64,000 bases of DNA from an uncultured Pelagibacteraceae bacterium (GTDB taxonomy: Bacteria; Pseudomonadota; Alphaproteobacteria; Pelagibacterales; Pelagibacteraceae), in the NCBI GenBank assembly GCA_902569185.1, contig CACFTH010000001.1:72001-136000 (forward strand), read 5' to 3'. Shown piece after piece: positions 33,919-44,285 of this stretch; within the stretch, counting starts at the first letter, position 1, and each line of letters begins with the position of its first letter. The notes beneath the pieces are model-generated. The model saw only the letters and a list, made by a program, of their open reading frames with translations. It was not told the DNA's origin and did not search any database. Position numbers and translations under genes: made by a program.

Positions 33919-34626
33919 ATGATATTTTTAAGATCATTATTTTTTAATTTTTTTTTATTTGGAGGTATAGCTGTTGCTTGTATAATTGCATTTCCACTTT
34001 TATTTCTAAAAGATAAACACATGATTTGTGCTGGAAGGATTCTCTCTCGATATATTGGGTTTTTATTAAAGATATTTATTGACGTTAAAATTGATTTTAA
34101 AGGTACTGAAAATCTTAATAAATTCGAAAAATATTTTGTTGCTTCTGCTCACCAATCTATGTTTGAAACTTTTGCGCTTCAAACAGTTATATCAGGTCCA
34201 ATTTTTATTTTAAAAAAAGGATTAATGAAAATACCTTTTTTTGGCTGGTGCTTAAAAAAAATTGGCGCAATAGCGATAGTTAGGGATACAGCTACAAAAG
34301 AGAACTTAAATTTTTTTGATAAAATTATAGAGCAAACAAACAAAAGCAAAAGACCTTTGTTAATTTTTCCTCAAGGTACGAGGGTGCCTTATAAAGAAAG
34401 GCCAGATTTTAAAAAAGGAGTTGCAAGAATTTATGAGGCTTTAAAATTACCCTGTGTACCCGTAGCCCTAAATACTGGAAAGGTGTGGCCTAAAAATAGC
34501 TTCAATAAATATCCTGGAAAAATAACAATATCATTTCTAAGTCCTATCGAACCTGGTTTAAGTAAAGAGGATTTTTTAAAAAAGTTACAAAATATTATTT
34601 ATAAAGAAATCGATTTTTTAGACTAA
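33919..34626 (+). CDS. plsC: 1-acyl-sn-glycerol-3-phosphate acyltransferase
   Basis: Acylates lysophosphatidate to phosphatidate at the inner membrane. The 235 residues have an N-terminal membrane helix (about 1-30), the catalytic block AHQSMFE with His78 and Glu83 (HX4E in place of the commoner HX4D, as in other alphaproteobacterial members), and FPQGTR at 150-155. It is the last gene of the argH operon and converges with tyrA with no gap. Confidence 0.92.
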   Translation: MIFLRSLFFNFFLFGGIAVACIIAFPLLFLKDKHMICAGRILSRYIGFLLKIFIDVKIDFKGTENLNKFEKYFVASAHQSMFETFALQTVISGPIFILKKGLMKIPFFGWCLKKIGAIAIVRDTATKENLNFFDKIIEQTNKSKRPLLIFPQGTRVPYKERPDFKKGVARIYEALKLPCVPVALNTGKVWPKNSFNKYPGKITISFLSPIEPGLSKEDFLKKLQNIIYKEIDFLD

Positions 34627-35526
34627 TTATTTTCTTCCAAAGTCAGGTTTATCAGTATCCTGACCAGCTTTTACAATTGATTTTCTGAAATCTTTTGATT
34701 TCTCAAAAATTTCTATTAGTTTTTTGCTATCTTTCTCTGAAATTGCTTTCTTAAACTCATCTAAATTTTTAATAAACTTGTCGATAGCCTGAATAATTAA
34801 AGCACTATTATCAATAAAAATATCTCTCCACATAATAGGATCGGAGGAAGCAATTCTGGTAAAATCTCTTAATCCCCCTGCACTATACTTGATAATGTCA
34901 TCTTTAACTTCCTCATCATGGGACATAGATGTTTTTACTATATTGTATGCTACTACGTGAGGTAAATGACTAGTAAAAGTTAATATTTTATCATGGTCCT
35001 CATCGGACATAATTTTGACTTTACTTCCCAAAGACTCCCAAAAATTTGAAACTTTTTGAATTGTATTTTCATCGGTACTTTTACTAGGTGTGAGTATAGT
35101 CCATTTATTTTTAAATAAGTCAGCGAAACCTGCTTTAGGTCCACTATTTTCTATTCCAGCAACAGGGTGACCAGGAATACAAACTGAGTTTTTTAAATTC
35201 ATTTTTTCAAATATTTTACTAACTCCTGTTTTTACCGAACAAGTATCTGTTAAAATCGAACCAGTCTTTAAATTATCTTTAATAGAATTTAATACGTTCT
35301 CAAAGCTACTTATAGGTGTTGCTATAATAATTAAATCAGAATTTTTTACTGCATCACCTGCGCTTTGAAATATTTCATCAGAAAGTTTGTCTTTCTTAAT
35401 TATTTCATTAACGGATTTATCGTTATCATATGTAATAATTTTCTTTATAGATCCAACTTTTTTTAACCCTTTAAAAATTGAACATCCAATTAACCCACAT
35501 CCTATAATTGAAATTTGATCAAACAT
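34627..35526 (-). CDS. tyrA: Prephenate/arogenate dehydrogenase
   Basis: NAD(P)-dependent oxidative decarboxylation on the path to tyrosine. The 299 residues begin with the Rossmann loop IIGCGLIGCSIF (Gly9, Gly11, Gly14), then the dehydrogenase signature in CIPGHPVAGIENSG and TFTSHLPHVVAYN, with the catalytic histidine in SHLPH. It overlaps hisC by 8 bp and is its downstream partner, a pairing common in alphaproteobacteria where the HisC-type enzyme also transaminates aromatic keto acids. Prephenate versus arogenate preference cannot be read. Confidence 0.92.
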   Translation of the reverse strand: MFDQISIIGCGLIGCSIFKGLKKVGSIKKIITYDNDKSVNEIIKKDKLSDEIFQSAGDAVKNSDLIIIATPISSFENVLNSIKDNLKTGSILTDTCSVKTGVSKIFEKMNLKNSVCIPGHPVAGIENSGPKAGFADLFKNKWTILTPSKSTDENTIQKVSNFWESLGSKVKIMSDEDHDKILTFTSHLPHVVAYNIVKTSMSHDEEVKDDIIKYSAGGLRDFTRIASSDPIMWRDIFIDNSALIIQAIDKFIKNLDEFKKAISEKDSKKLIEIFEKSKDFRKSIVKAGQDTDKPDFGRK

Positions 35527-36601
35527 TAAAAATCTTCCTTAAAACTGAAATAAATTTTTTGTTTTCTTTACTATTTCCTATTGTGACCCTTAGTGAATTT
35601 TTTATGTTATAAACATCCATTTGCCTTACTAATATCCCTGAATTTGCTAGTTTGTTGAATACTTGAGAAGCAGATCTATTTACAAAATCAAAGTTAAGAA
35701 GAAAAAAATTAACATTAGTTCTATTTGTAGAAACGCCAATTTCATCAATTACACTATATATTTTTTCAGCCCAAAAATTATTATGTTCAATAGCTTTATT
35801 AAGCCATTTTGTATCCAGGACAGCTTGTGTGGCTGCAAATAAAGCTGGTCTACTCACATTAAAAGGTGGTTTGATTTCATATAATTTTTTTATTAATTTT
35901 TTTGGACCATATCCCCAACCAATCCTTAATCCAGCTAAACCATAAATTTTTGAAAATGTTCTTGTAACAATTACATTTTCTGATTTTGAAAAAAGATCAA
36001 TTCCAGATGCATACTCTGGATCTTTAATATATTCAAAATATGCATCATCTATTACAAGTAAAATGTCACTTCTAAGTTTTTTTCTTAAATTTAAAACTTC
36101 AGTTTTATTTAAATAAGTCCCTGTAGGATTGTTAGGATTAGCTAAAAAAACAATTTTTGTTTTTTTATTTACGCAATTTAAAATCGAGTCTACAGATGCT
36201 GAAAAATTGTCCTCTTTGGCATATCTAACTTTAGCACCAAACATTCGGCTATAGATTCTGTAAATTATAAAACTATATTCGGGTACAACAACTTCATCAC
36301 CTTTGTTTAAAAAAAGTTTACAGATTAATTCGAAAATTTGATCAGATCCTGATCCAAGAATAATTCTATCCCTTTTTAATTTAAACTTTTTTGCCAATAC
36401 TTTTCTAAAATACGTACCATCTGAGTCAGGATACCTAACAAAACCTTTACCAACTGAACTGTAGGATTTAACAGCCTTTGGGCTTGGACCTAAAGCAGAT
36501 TCATTTGCAGAGAGTTTAATTGGACTCTTTCTGCTCTTAAAAAGACTTAGACCAGCTACATATTTTTCAGCAATAATTTTTCTTGGTTGAGGTAATTTCA
36601 T
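35519..36601 (-). CDS. hisC: Histidinol-phosphate/aromatic aminotransferase
   Basis: PLP enzyme for histidine synthesis, probably also aromatic amino acids given its tyrA partner. The 360 residues contain NPNNPTGTYL near residue 155, DDAYFEYI, the PLP lysine in TFSKIYGLAGLRIGWG near residue 217 and the substrate arginine in SLRVTIG near the C-terminus. Length is standard. It is the first gene of a two-gene operon that diverges from metX across 188 bp. Confidence 0.92.
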   Translation of the reverse strand: MKLPQPRKIIAEKYVAGLSLFKSRKSPIKLSANESALGPSPKAVKSYSSVGKGFVRYPDSDGTYFRKVLAKKFKLKRDRIILGSGSDQIFELICKLFLNKGDEVVVPEYSFIIYRIYSRMFGAKVRYAKEDNFSASVDSILNCVNKKTKIVFLANPNNPTGTYLNKTEVLNLRKKLRSDILLVIDDAYFEYIKDPEYASGIDLFSKSENVIVTRTFSKIYGLAGLRIGWGYGPKKLIKKLYEIKPPFNVSRPALFAATQAVLDTKWLNKAIEHNNFWAEKIYSVIDEIGVSTNRTNVNFFLLNFDFVNRSASQVFNKLANSGILVRQMDVYNIKNSLRVTIGNSKENKKFISVLRKIFNV

Positions 36602-36653
36602 AATATTCTAAAGAGTTATATTATAAGTAAATCTTTTTATATAACGTAAAATT

Positions 36654-36669
36654 AATTATTCGAATAATT
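36654..36669. promoter_or_regulatory. 16-bp perfect palindrome next to the metX promoter
   Basis: AATTATTCGAATAATT (36654-36669) is a perfect palindrome whose last base is the first T of the metX -35 box. It also lies about 53-68 bp upstream of the divergent hisC start codon, so a protein bound here could affect both operons. The function is inferred from symmetry and place only. Confidence 0.35.
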
Positions 36670-36697
36670 TGACATGTTTATGACGATTTAGTATACA
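36669..36697 (+). promoter_or_regulatory. metX promoter
   Basis: TTGACA (36669-36674), a 17-bp spacer and TATACA (36692-36697) give one of the best sigma-70-type promoters in the window. The predicted start, near 36704, coincides with the first base of the SAM-II aptamer, so almost the whole leader is the riboswitch. Confidence 0.8.
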
Positions 36698-36703
36698 TTC
36701 GCA

Positions 36704-36787
36704 TTGCGCTGATTTAACCAAATTGCGAGCGCAGAGTAAATGCAGCTAAACAGGGTTTTTTGCCCAGTATAGCTGGGCTTTTTTTTT
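36704..36787 (+). ncRNA. SAM-II riboswitch with intrinsic terminator
   Basis: Cis-acting S-adenosylmethionine sensor for metX. P1 is TGCGCT (36705-36710) with AGCGCA (36728-36733). The loop GATTTAACC pairs with TAAAT (about 36737-36741) as the SAM-II pseudoknot, TTGC with GCAG forms the second helix, and GCTAAACAGGG closes the aptamer. These match the known marine SAM-II metX element. Directly after comes a terminator, GCCCAG/CTGGGC (36762-36767 and 36773-36778) with nine T residues. CAGCTA (36743-36748) can pair instead with TAGCTG (36770-36775), an antiterminator that SAM binding would block. Confidence 0.88.
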
Positions 36788-36789
36788 AT

Positions 36790-37917
36790 ATGAGTGAAAA
36801 AATTAAAAAATTAAACGTTTCAAAACCTCTCGTTCTAGACTGTAAAAAAACAGTCAAAGATTTTCCATTGGCATACGAGACTTATGGAAATCTAAATAAA
36901 AACAAAGACAACGCTATTCTTATCTTTCATGCATTAACTGGTGATCAGTTTGTTAGTGGAACAAATCCAATAACCAAAAAAGATGGTTGGTGGGTCACGG
37001 CTGTTGGACCAGGTAAAGCGATTGATACAAATAAATATTTTGTAATATGTGCAAATGTTATCGGTGGATGTATGGGTTCATGGGGTCCTAAAGAAATAGA
37101 TAAAAATACAAATGAAGCATATGGTTTAAATTTTCCAGTGATAACAATTAAAGATATGGTTAAATCTCAAGAAACATTATTAGATCACTTAGGTATAGAT
37201 AAACTTCTTTGTGCTGCAGGAGGTTCTATGGGTGGTATGCAACTTCTTCAATTTTGTGCAACGTTTCCAAATAAAACTTTTTCTGCAGTCCCAATAGCGT
37301 GTAGTACAAATCATAGTGCTCAAAATATTGCACTAAATGAATTAGCTAGACAAGCAATAATGGCTGATCCTGTATGGGATAATGGAAAATATTTAAAAAA
37401 AAATATTCAACCAAAGAATGGATTAGCAGTAGCCAGAATGGTTGGACATATAAGTTATTTATCTGAGAAAGGTATGCAAGAAAAGTTTGGTAGAAAACTT
37501 CAGGAAAAAGCAGACTACGAATTTAGTTTTGATGCTGACTTTAAAGTTGAAAGCTATCTTAGACATCAAGGATTTGCTTTTGTAGAAAGATTCGATGCAA
37601 ATTCAATTTTATATATTACCAGAGCTATGGATTATTTTGATCTTTCAAGACAATTTAAAGGTGGATTAGTAGAGGCATTTAAAAATCAAAAAACAAAATT
37701 TCTGATTATATCTTTTTCATCTGATTGGCTTTATACAACAAAAGAAAATAAAGATACTGTAATCGCTCTAAACTCAGCTGGAGCTGATGTTTCTTTTGCT
37801 GAAATTAAAACAGATAAAGGACACGACTCCTTTTTGGTAAATGAACCTGAATTTCTTAAAACTTTAAAGGGTTTTATAGACTCAATGCATATTAAATTTA
37901 AAAATGAAAAAAAATGA
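36790..37917 (+). CDS. metX: Homoserine O-acyltransferase (MetX)
   Basis: First committed step of methionine synthesis, acylating homoserine (acetyl- or succinyl-CoA; the two cannot be told apart here). The start is taken as ATG 36790 because an in-frame TTG at 36760 lies inside the riboswitch terminator. The 375 residues are an alpha/beta hydrolase fold with nucleophile Ser146 in AGGSMGGMQ, an aspartate in SSDWLYT and a histidine in KGHDSFL. No ribosome site precedes the ATG. It overlaps metW by 4 bp, and gloB follows. Confidence 0.94.
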   Translation: MSEKIKKLNVSKPLVLDCKKTVKDFPLAYETYGNLNKNKDNAILIFHALTGDQFVSGTNPITKKDGWWVTAVGPGKAIDTNKYFVICANVIGGCMGSWGPKEIDKNTNEAYGLNFPVITIKDMVKSQETLLDHLGIDKLLCAAGGSMGGMQLLQFCATFPNKTFSAVPIACSTNHSAQNIALNELARQAIMADPVWDNGKYLKKNIQPKNGLAVARMVGHISYLSEKGMQEKFGRKLQEKADYEFSFDADFKVESYLRHQGFAFVERFDANSILYITRAMDYFDLSRQFKGGLVEAFKNQKTKFLIISFSSDWLYTTKENKDTVIALNSAGADVSFAEIKTDKGHDSFLVNEPEFLKTLKGFIDSMHIKFKNEKK

Positions 37918-38507
37918 AAAAAGAATTTAGGGTAATAGCAGATTTACTGCCAAGAAATATTAGAGTGCTTGACGTTGGTTGTGGAGATGGATCTTTGATG
38001 AGTCACCTTATTAAAGAAAAAAGTATCGAGGCAAGAGGTTTAGAGATTGTAGAAGAAAATGTAAAAAAATGTATTTATAAAGGACTATCTGTTATCGAAG
38101 GTAATGCAGAAACTGAGTTGCACCAATTTCCAACTAAGTCATTTGACTTCGTTATACTAAGTCAAACATTACAGGCATTTTATAATCCTGAAAAAGTTCT
38201 TAAAGACTTATTAAGAATTGGAAAATCTGTAATTATATCAATTCCAAACTTTGGTTATTGGAAAGTAAGAACTAGTTTACTTTTTTTTGGCAAGATGCCA
38301 GTAACAAAGACTTTACCAAATTCGTGGTATAACACTCCTAATTTACATATGTGCACAATTAAAGATTTTTTCGATTTTTGTATCGAGAAAAAAATTAATA
38401 TCAATAAAGTTGTAGGTGTGAACGAAGAAAATACTTCAGAAATAAAAAAAAGTAATCTTGAAATTAAAAACCTTTTTTCAAAGGTTGGAATTTTTTTATT
38501 AAAATAA
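37914..38507 (+). CDS. metW: Methionine biosynthesis protein MetW
   Basis: A 197-residue methyltransferase-fold protein found beside metX in many proteobacteria, where it is needed for, or stimulates, homoserine acylation. The SAM-binding loop VLDVGCGDGSLM lies at residues 18-29 and the family's SIPNFGYWKVR near 103-113. The start overlaps the metX stop by 4 bp and the stop touches the gloB start, so all three are one operon under the SAM-II switch. Confidence 0.94.
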   Translation: MKKEFRVIADLLPRNIRVLDVGCGDGSLMSHLIKEKSIEARGLEIVEENVKKCIYKGLSVIEGNAETELHQFPTKSFDFVILSQTLQAFYNPEKVLKDLLRIGKSVIISIPNFGYWKVRTSLLFFGKMPVTKTLPNSWYNTPNLHMCTIKDFFDFCIEKKININKVVGVNEENTSEIKKSNLEIKNLFSKVGIFLLK

Positions 38508-39272
38508 ATGCTTAATATATCAATTATAAAATGTTTAACTGATAATTACAGTTATTTATTAAAAGATGAAATCACAAATACAGTTGGTATTGTTGATCCA
38601 TCAGAATTTACAACTGTAGACAAAGAGATCGAAAAAAAATATAAAAAATTAGATTTTATTATAAACACACATCACCATGATGATCATATTGGTGGTAATT
38701 TAGAATTAAAAGAAAAGTACAACTCAAAAATTGTATGTTCTTTTCATGACAAAGGAGTCATCAAAAATACAGACATAAATTTAAGGGATGGGGATAAATT
38801 TTCGTTTGGTAAAACTGATTTCCAAGTAATACATATACCAGGCCATACTCTTGGTCATGTAGCTTTTTATTCAAAAGGTGCCAAAGTTATATTCTCTGGT
38901 GATACCCTTTTTTCACTAGGATGTGGAAGAATTTTTGAGGGATCATTTGAACAAATGTTTAGCTCAATTGAAAAAATTAAAAATTTACCAACTGATACGT
39001 TGATTTACTGTGGGCATGAATACACAGAAAAAAATGGGGAATTTGCTATTAGTATTGATGACCAGAATAAAATTTTAAAAGAAAGAATTAAAAATGTAGC
39101 TAGTAAAATTAAACAAGGTCTTCCCTCTATACCTGTAAGTTTAAAAGACGAATTAGATACTAATATTTTTTTGAGATGTGAAAATCAAAAAATTAAAAGT
39201 AAACTACAAATGGATAATGCCTCTAAATTAGAAGTTTTTACAAAATTAAGGAATTTAAAAGATCAATTCTAG
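38508..39272 (+). CDS. gloB: Hydroxyacylglutathione hydrolase (glyoxalase II)
   Basis: Metallo-beta-lactamase-fold enzyme that hydrolyses S-lactoylglutathione to lactate and glutathione. The 254 residues have the metal-binding THHHDDH at 54-60, GHTLGH near 118-123, GDTLF with its bridging aspartate, and CGHEYTEKN near 168. The C-terminal substrate domain is complete. It begins right after the metW stop, so its expression should follow the methionine genes, an unusual grouping that may only reflect compaction. Confidence 0.94.
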   Translation: MLNISIIKCLTDNYSYLLKDEITNTVGIVDPSEFTTVDKEIEKKYKKLDFIINTHHHDDHIGGNLELKEKYNSKIVCSFHDKGVIKNTDINLRDGDKFSFGKTDFQVIHIPGHTLGHVAFYSKGAKVIFSGDTLFSLGCGRIFEGSFEQMFSSIEKIKNLPTDTLIYCGHEYTEKNGEFAISIDDQNKILKERIKNVASKIKQGLPSIPVSLKDELDTNIFLRCENQKIKSKLQMDNASKLEVFTKLRNLKDQF

Positions 39273-39283
39273 CACCATATATC

Positions 39284-39311
39284 TTGACTTGTTTAGTTAC
39301 GAGGTTATATT
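39284..39311 (+). promoter_or_regulatory. rplU-rpmA promoter
   Basis: TTGACT (39284-39289), a 16-bp spacer and TATATT (39306-39311) form a good promoter, with a predicted start near 39318. An AAGG about 10 nt before the rplU ATG could serve as ribosome site. This is the only convincing promoter seen before the long run of touching genes to 45889. Confidence 0.65.
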
Positions 39312-39338
39312 GCCATAAATTTTAACAAGGTTTATTTT

Positions 39339-39764
39339 ATGTCTTTTGCAATTATAGAAACAGGTGGAAAACAGTATAAAGTCTCTGCGAGTAATATTCT
39401 TAAAGTTGAAAAACTTGATATTAAAAAAGGCAATAAAGTTGAGTTTAAGAAAGTTCTATTAGTTAACGATGACAAGACAGTTGAAATTGGTGATCCAACA
39501 GTAAGTGGTGCCATTGTTGAGGGTATGTTGTTGGATAATATTAAGGACAGGAAAGTAATAGTTTTTAAAAAAAGACGAAGACAGAATTCTAGAAAACGTT
39601 ACGGGCATAGGCAGCCCTTATCCAAGGTTCAGATTACTAAGATAATGTCTAAAAATGGTAAAGTTGTTGCTGAAATTAAAGAAAATCAAATTAAATTATC
39701 TTCTGGAAAAGAAGTAGAAAAGAAATTATCTTCTAAAAAAGTTAAGAATGTTAAAAAAAAGTAA
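39339..39764 (+). CDS. rplU: Ribosomal protein bL21
   Basis: Large-subunit protein that binds 23S rRNA. It starts MSFAIIETGGKQYKVS and contains the conserved KKRRRQNSRKRYGHRQPL near residues 70-87. At 141 residues it is longer than the roughly 103-residue family core because of a lysine-rich C-terminal extension, as often seen in alphaproteobacteria. It is first of the rplU-rpmA-obgE set, the usual order in bacteria. Confidence 0.97.
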   Translation: MSFAIIETGGKQYKVSASNILKVEKLDIKKGNKVEFKKVLLVNDDKTVEIGDPTVSGAIVEGMLLDNIKDRKVIVFKKRRRQNSRKRYGHRQPLSKVQITKIMSKNGKVVAEIKENQIKLSSGKEVEKKLSSKKVKNVKKK

Positions 39765-39790
39765 AAAATAAAGAGAAAAAATAAAATACT

Positions 39791-40045
39791 ATGGCAACAA
39801 AAAAAGCAGGTGGATCATCCAAAAACGGCCGAGATAGTGCAGGTCGTCGGTTAGGTGTAAAAAGATATGGCGATCAGATGGTACAACCTGGAAATATAAT
39901 AGTTCGTCAAAGAGGTACTAAGATACACCCAGGATCAAATGTGGGTATGGGAAAAGATCATTCAATTTTTTCATTAATTAGTGGGAAAGTAAAATTTAAA
40001 AAGTCTAAATCTAACAGAACTCTTGTATCTGTATTCCCTAAATAA
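39791..40045 (+). CDS. rpmA: Ribosomal protein bL27
   Basis: Large-subunit protein near the peptidyl-transferase centre. It has 84 residues, beginning [18 protein letters not shown] with the flexible glycine-rich N-terminus, then [19 protein letters not shown] and the family's [15 protein letters not shown]. Length is standard. It follows rplU after 26 bp in the same transcript. Confidence 0.98.
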   Translation: MATKKAGGSSKNGRDSAGRRLGVKRYGDQMVQPGNIIVRQRGTKIHPGSNVGMGKDHSIFSLISGKVKFKKSKSNRTLVSVFPK

Positions 40046-40056
40046 ATTAAATTTAA

Positions 40057-42142
<2,086 letters not shown>

Positions 42143-42143
<1 letters not shown>

Positions 42144-43390
42144 TGAAAAATTATTTAAATAATATTGGAAAAAAATCTAAAAATGCTTTTAAAAATTTAG
42201 GTAGCGTAAGTCTAAAAAGAAGGAATAAAATACTAGAGACTTATATAAAATCTTTAAAAAATAATAAAAATAAGATTATTAAAGAAAATTTAAAAGACAT
42301 AAAACTTTGTAAGCGTAAAGAATTAATAGATAGACTAATCCTTGATAGTAAGAGAATTGAAAGTATAAGGAGTTCAATTTATGAAATAATAAGATTTAAA
42401 GATCCTTTAGGAAAAGTAATTGAAAAGTGGAAGAGACCAAATAACCTAATAATAAAGAAAGTTTCTGTTCCAATTGGTGTAATAGGAGTTATTTATGAAA
42501 GTAGACCAAATGTAACTAGTGACGTATCTTCTTTGTGTTTAAAATCTGGTAATGTTGCTATTTTGAGAGGTGGTTCTGAGTCGTTGAATTCAAATAAAAT
42601 TCTAGCAAATCTTTTTAGAAACTCTCTTTCAAATAATTATGTTGATAAAAACTGTATACAATTTATCGATAAGAAAAATAGAAAAATTGTGGATTTTCTT
42701 TTATCGCAAATGTCAGATTATATTGATGTTATAGTTCCAAGAGGAGGTAAGAGCTTAGTTAAAAAAGTACAAAAAATCTCGAATGTAAACGTGATTGGAC
42801 ATTTGGAAGGAAATTGTCATGTATATGTTGATAAAGATGCTGATCTAAATATGGCAAAAAAAGTAGTTTTAAATTCAAAAATGCGAAGAACATCAATTTG
42901 TGGTGCGGCAGAAACTTTGTTGATTCATGATAAATGTTTGAAGTCTCATTCACTTCCAATTATTAGAGAGTTAATCTTAAAAGGATGTGAAGTACTTGTA
43001 GATAAAAAAATAAACAAATATTTTAATAATAAACTTAGGTTAGCTAACGAGAGTGATTGGAGAACCGAGTATTTATCACCTAAAATATCTATAAAGAGCG
43101 TAAATGGAGTAAATGAAGCTATTAAACATATATTAAAATATGGAACAATGCATACCGATGCTATCATTACTCGAAATACAAAAACGGCAAATATATTTTT
43201 AAACGGAATAAATAGTTCAATAGCTGTCCATAATGCATCAACACAATTCGCAGATGGAGGTGAATTTGGATTTGGCGGAGAAATTGGTATTTCAACAAAT
43301 AAGTTGCCGCCTAGAGGTCCTGTAGGCATAAATCAGCTTACTTCTTATAAATATATGGTCTTAGGAAAAGGTACTATAAGATCAATATAA
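42143..43390 (+). CDS. proA: Gamma-glutamyl phosphate reductase
   Basis: Reduces glutamyl phosphate to glutamate semialdehyde with NADPH. The 415 residues show the aldehyde-dehydrogenase-like fold with the catalytic cysteine in RRTSICGAAETLL near residue 253, plus VIYESRPNVTSD near 114 and the FGFGGEIGISTNKLPPRGP signature near 373. It is translationally coupled to proB; nadD follows after 2 bp. ProA and ProB probably act as a complex. Confidence 0.96.
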
Positions 43391-43392
43391 TA

Positions 43393-43932
43393 ATGAAGAA
43401 AAAAAAAGTCGGAAAAAAAATTGGTATATTTGGAGGAAGCTTTGACCCGCCTCATAGGGGTCATGTTCAAATAGCAAAACTTTCTTTAAAAAAACTAAAC
43501 TTGAACAGACTTTTTTGGGCAATTACAAAAAGAAATCCACTTAAAAAGAGGCCCCTACTAACTCTTAATGATCGAATTTTACTTTCAAAAAAATTAGTAA
43601 GAAAAAACAAAAGAATTAAAATTAAGAGCTTTGATAAATATTTAAGGACTAGTAAAACAATTGAGTTGCTTAAATTTATAAGAAATAAACATAAGAATTC
43701 ACAAATATATTTTATTATGGGCTCTGATAATATTATAAAATTACATAAATGGCATAATTGGAAAAATTTTCAAAAGTATTGTACGATTGTTGTGTTTCCA
43801 CGAAGAGGATATTTAAATAATATGATGATTTCCAAGGCTTATAGCTACATAAAAAAAGAAAAAATAATATTTTTAAAGTCAAAAATAGTAGATATTTCAT
43901 CTTCCAATATTAGAAAAAATTATTTATTATAA
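43393..43932 (+). CDS. nadD: Nicotinate-nucleotide adenylyltransferase
   Basis: Adenylates nicotinic acid mononucleotide in NAD synthesis. The 179 residues begin with a basic tail, then the nucleotidyltransferase signature GIFGGSFDPPHRGH (11-24, with His21 and His24) and the closing ISSSNIRK. The family's MGSDN in the middle confirms it. It sits between proA and rsfS, the standard alphaproteobacterial order proB-proA-nadD-rsfS. Confidence 0.95.
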   Translation: MKKKKVGKKIGIFGGSFDPPHRGHVQIAKLSLKKLNLNRLFWAITKRNPLKKRPLLTLNDRILLSKKLVRKNKRIKIKSFDKYLRTSKTIELLKFIRNKHKNSQIYFIMGSDNIIKLHKWHNWKNFQKYCTIVVFPRRGYLNNMMISKAYSYIKKEKIIFLKSKIVDISSSNIRKNYLL

Positions 43933-43937
43933 TAATA

Positions 43938-44285
43938 GTGCAGATCCCTGAAATTAAAAAAATTGTAGAAAAAACTTTAAATCAAAATAAGGCTGTTAAT
44001 ATTGTGTCAATTAATTTGAAAGGTAAGACTTCCATAGCAGATTATATGGTAATTGCCTCGGGCACGTCATCCAGACATATTCAATCACTCTCAGAGATAT
44101 TATTAAAAGAGTTACAAAAAAATGGAGTTTCTAAATGTAAAATGGAAGGTAGAACAAGCCATGACTGGAAACTAATTGATGCAATAGATATTATAATTCA
44201 TATTTTTCATCCAGAAAAAAGAAAGTTTTATGACTTAGAAAAAATGTGGTCAGAACCAATAGCTAAGGATAGATTAAGTATATGA
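43938..44285 (+). CDS. rsfS: Ribosomal silencing factor RsfS, GTG start
   Basis: Binds bL14 and blocks subunit joining when nutrients are short. The 115 residues have the Iojap/DUF143 features: DYMVIASGTSSRHIQS near 35-50, KMEGRTSHDWKLIDA near 70 and the C-terminal EKMWSEP. The start is GTG at 43938; the next in-frame Met lies inside the conserved domain. No clear ribosome site is present, only a 5-bp gap from nadD. It overlaps ctpA by 4 bp. Confidence 0.94.
   Translation: MQIPEIKKIVEKTLNQNKAVNIVSINLKGKTSIADYMVIASGTSSRHIQSLSEILLKELQKNGVSKCKMEGRTSHDWKLIDAIDIIIHIFHPEKRKFYDLEKMWSEPIAKDRLSI

Noticed and set aside
36760-36789. Ten-codon N-terminal extension of metX from TTG 36760
   Set aside because: Those codons are the riboswitch terminator hairpin and its T-run; the family N-terminus begins at 36790.
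36788-36900. A second SAM aptamer (SAM-V) in tandem after SAM-II
   Set aside because: Tandem SAM-II/SAM-V leaders are known in marine bacteria, but here the coding region starts 2-3 nt after the first terminator and no second pseudoknot sequence is visible.
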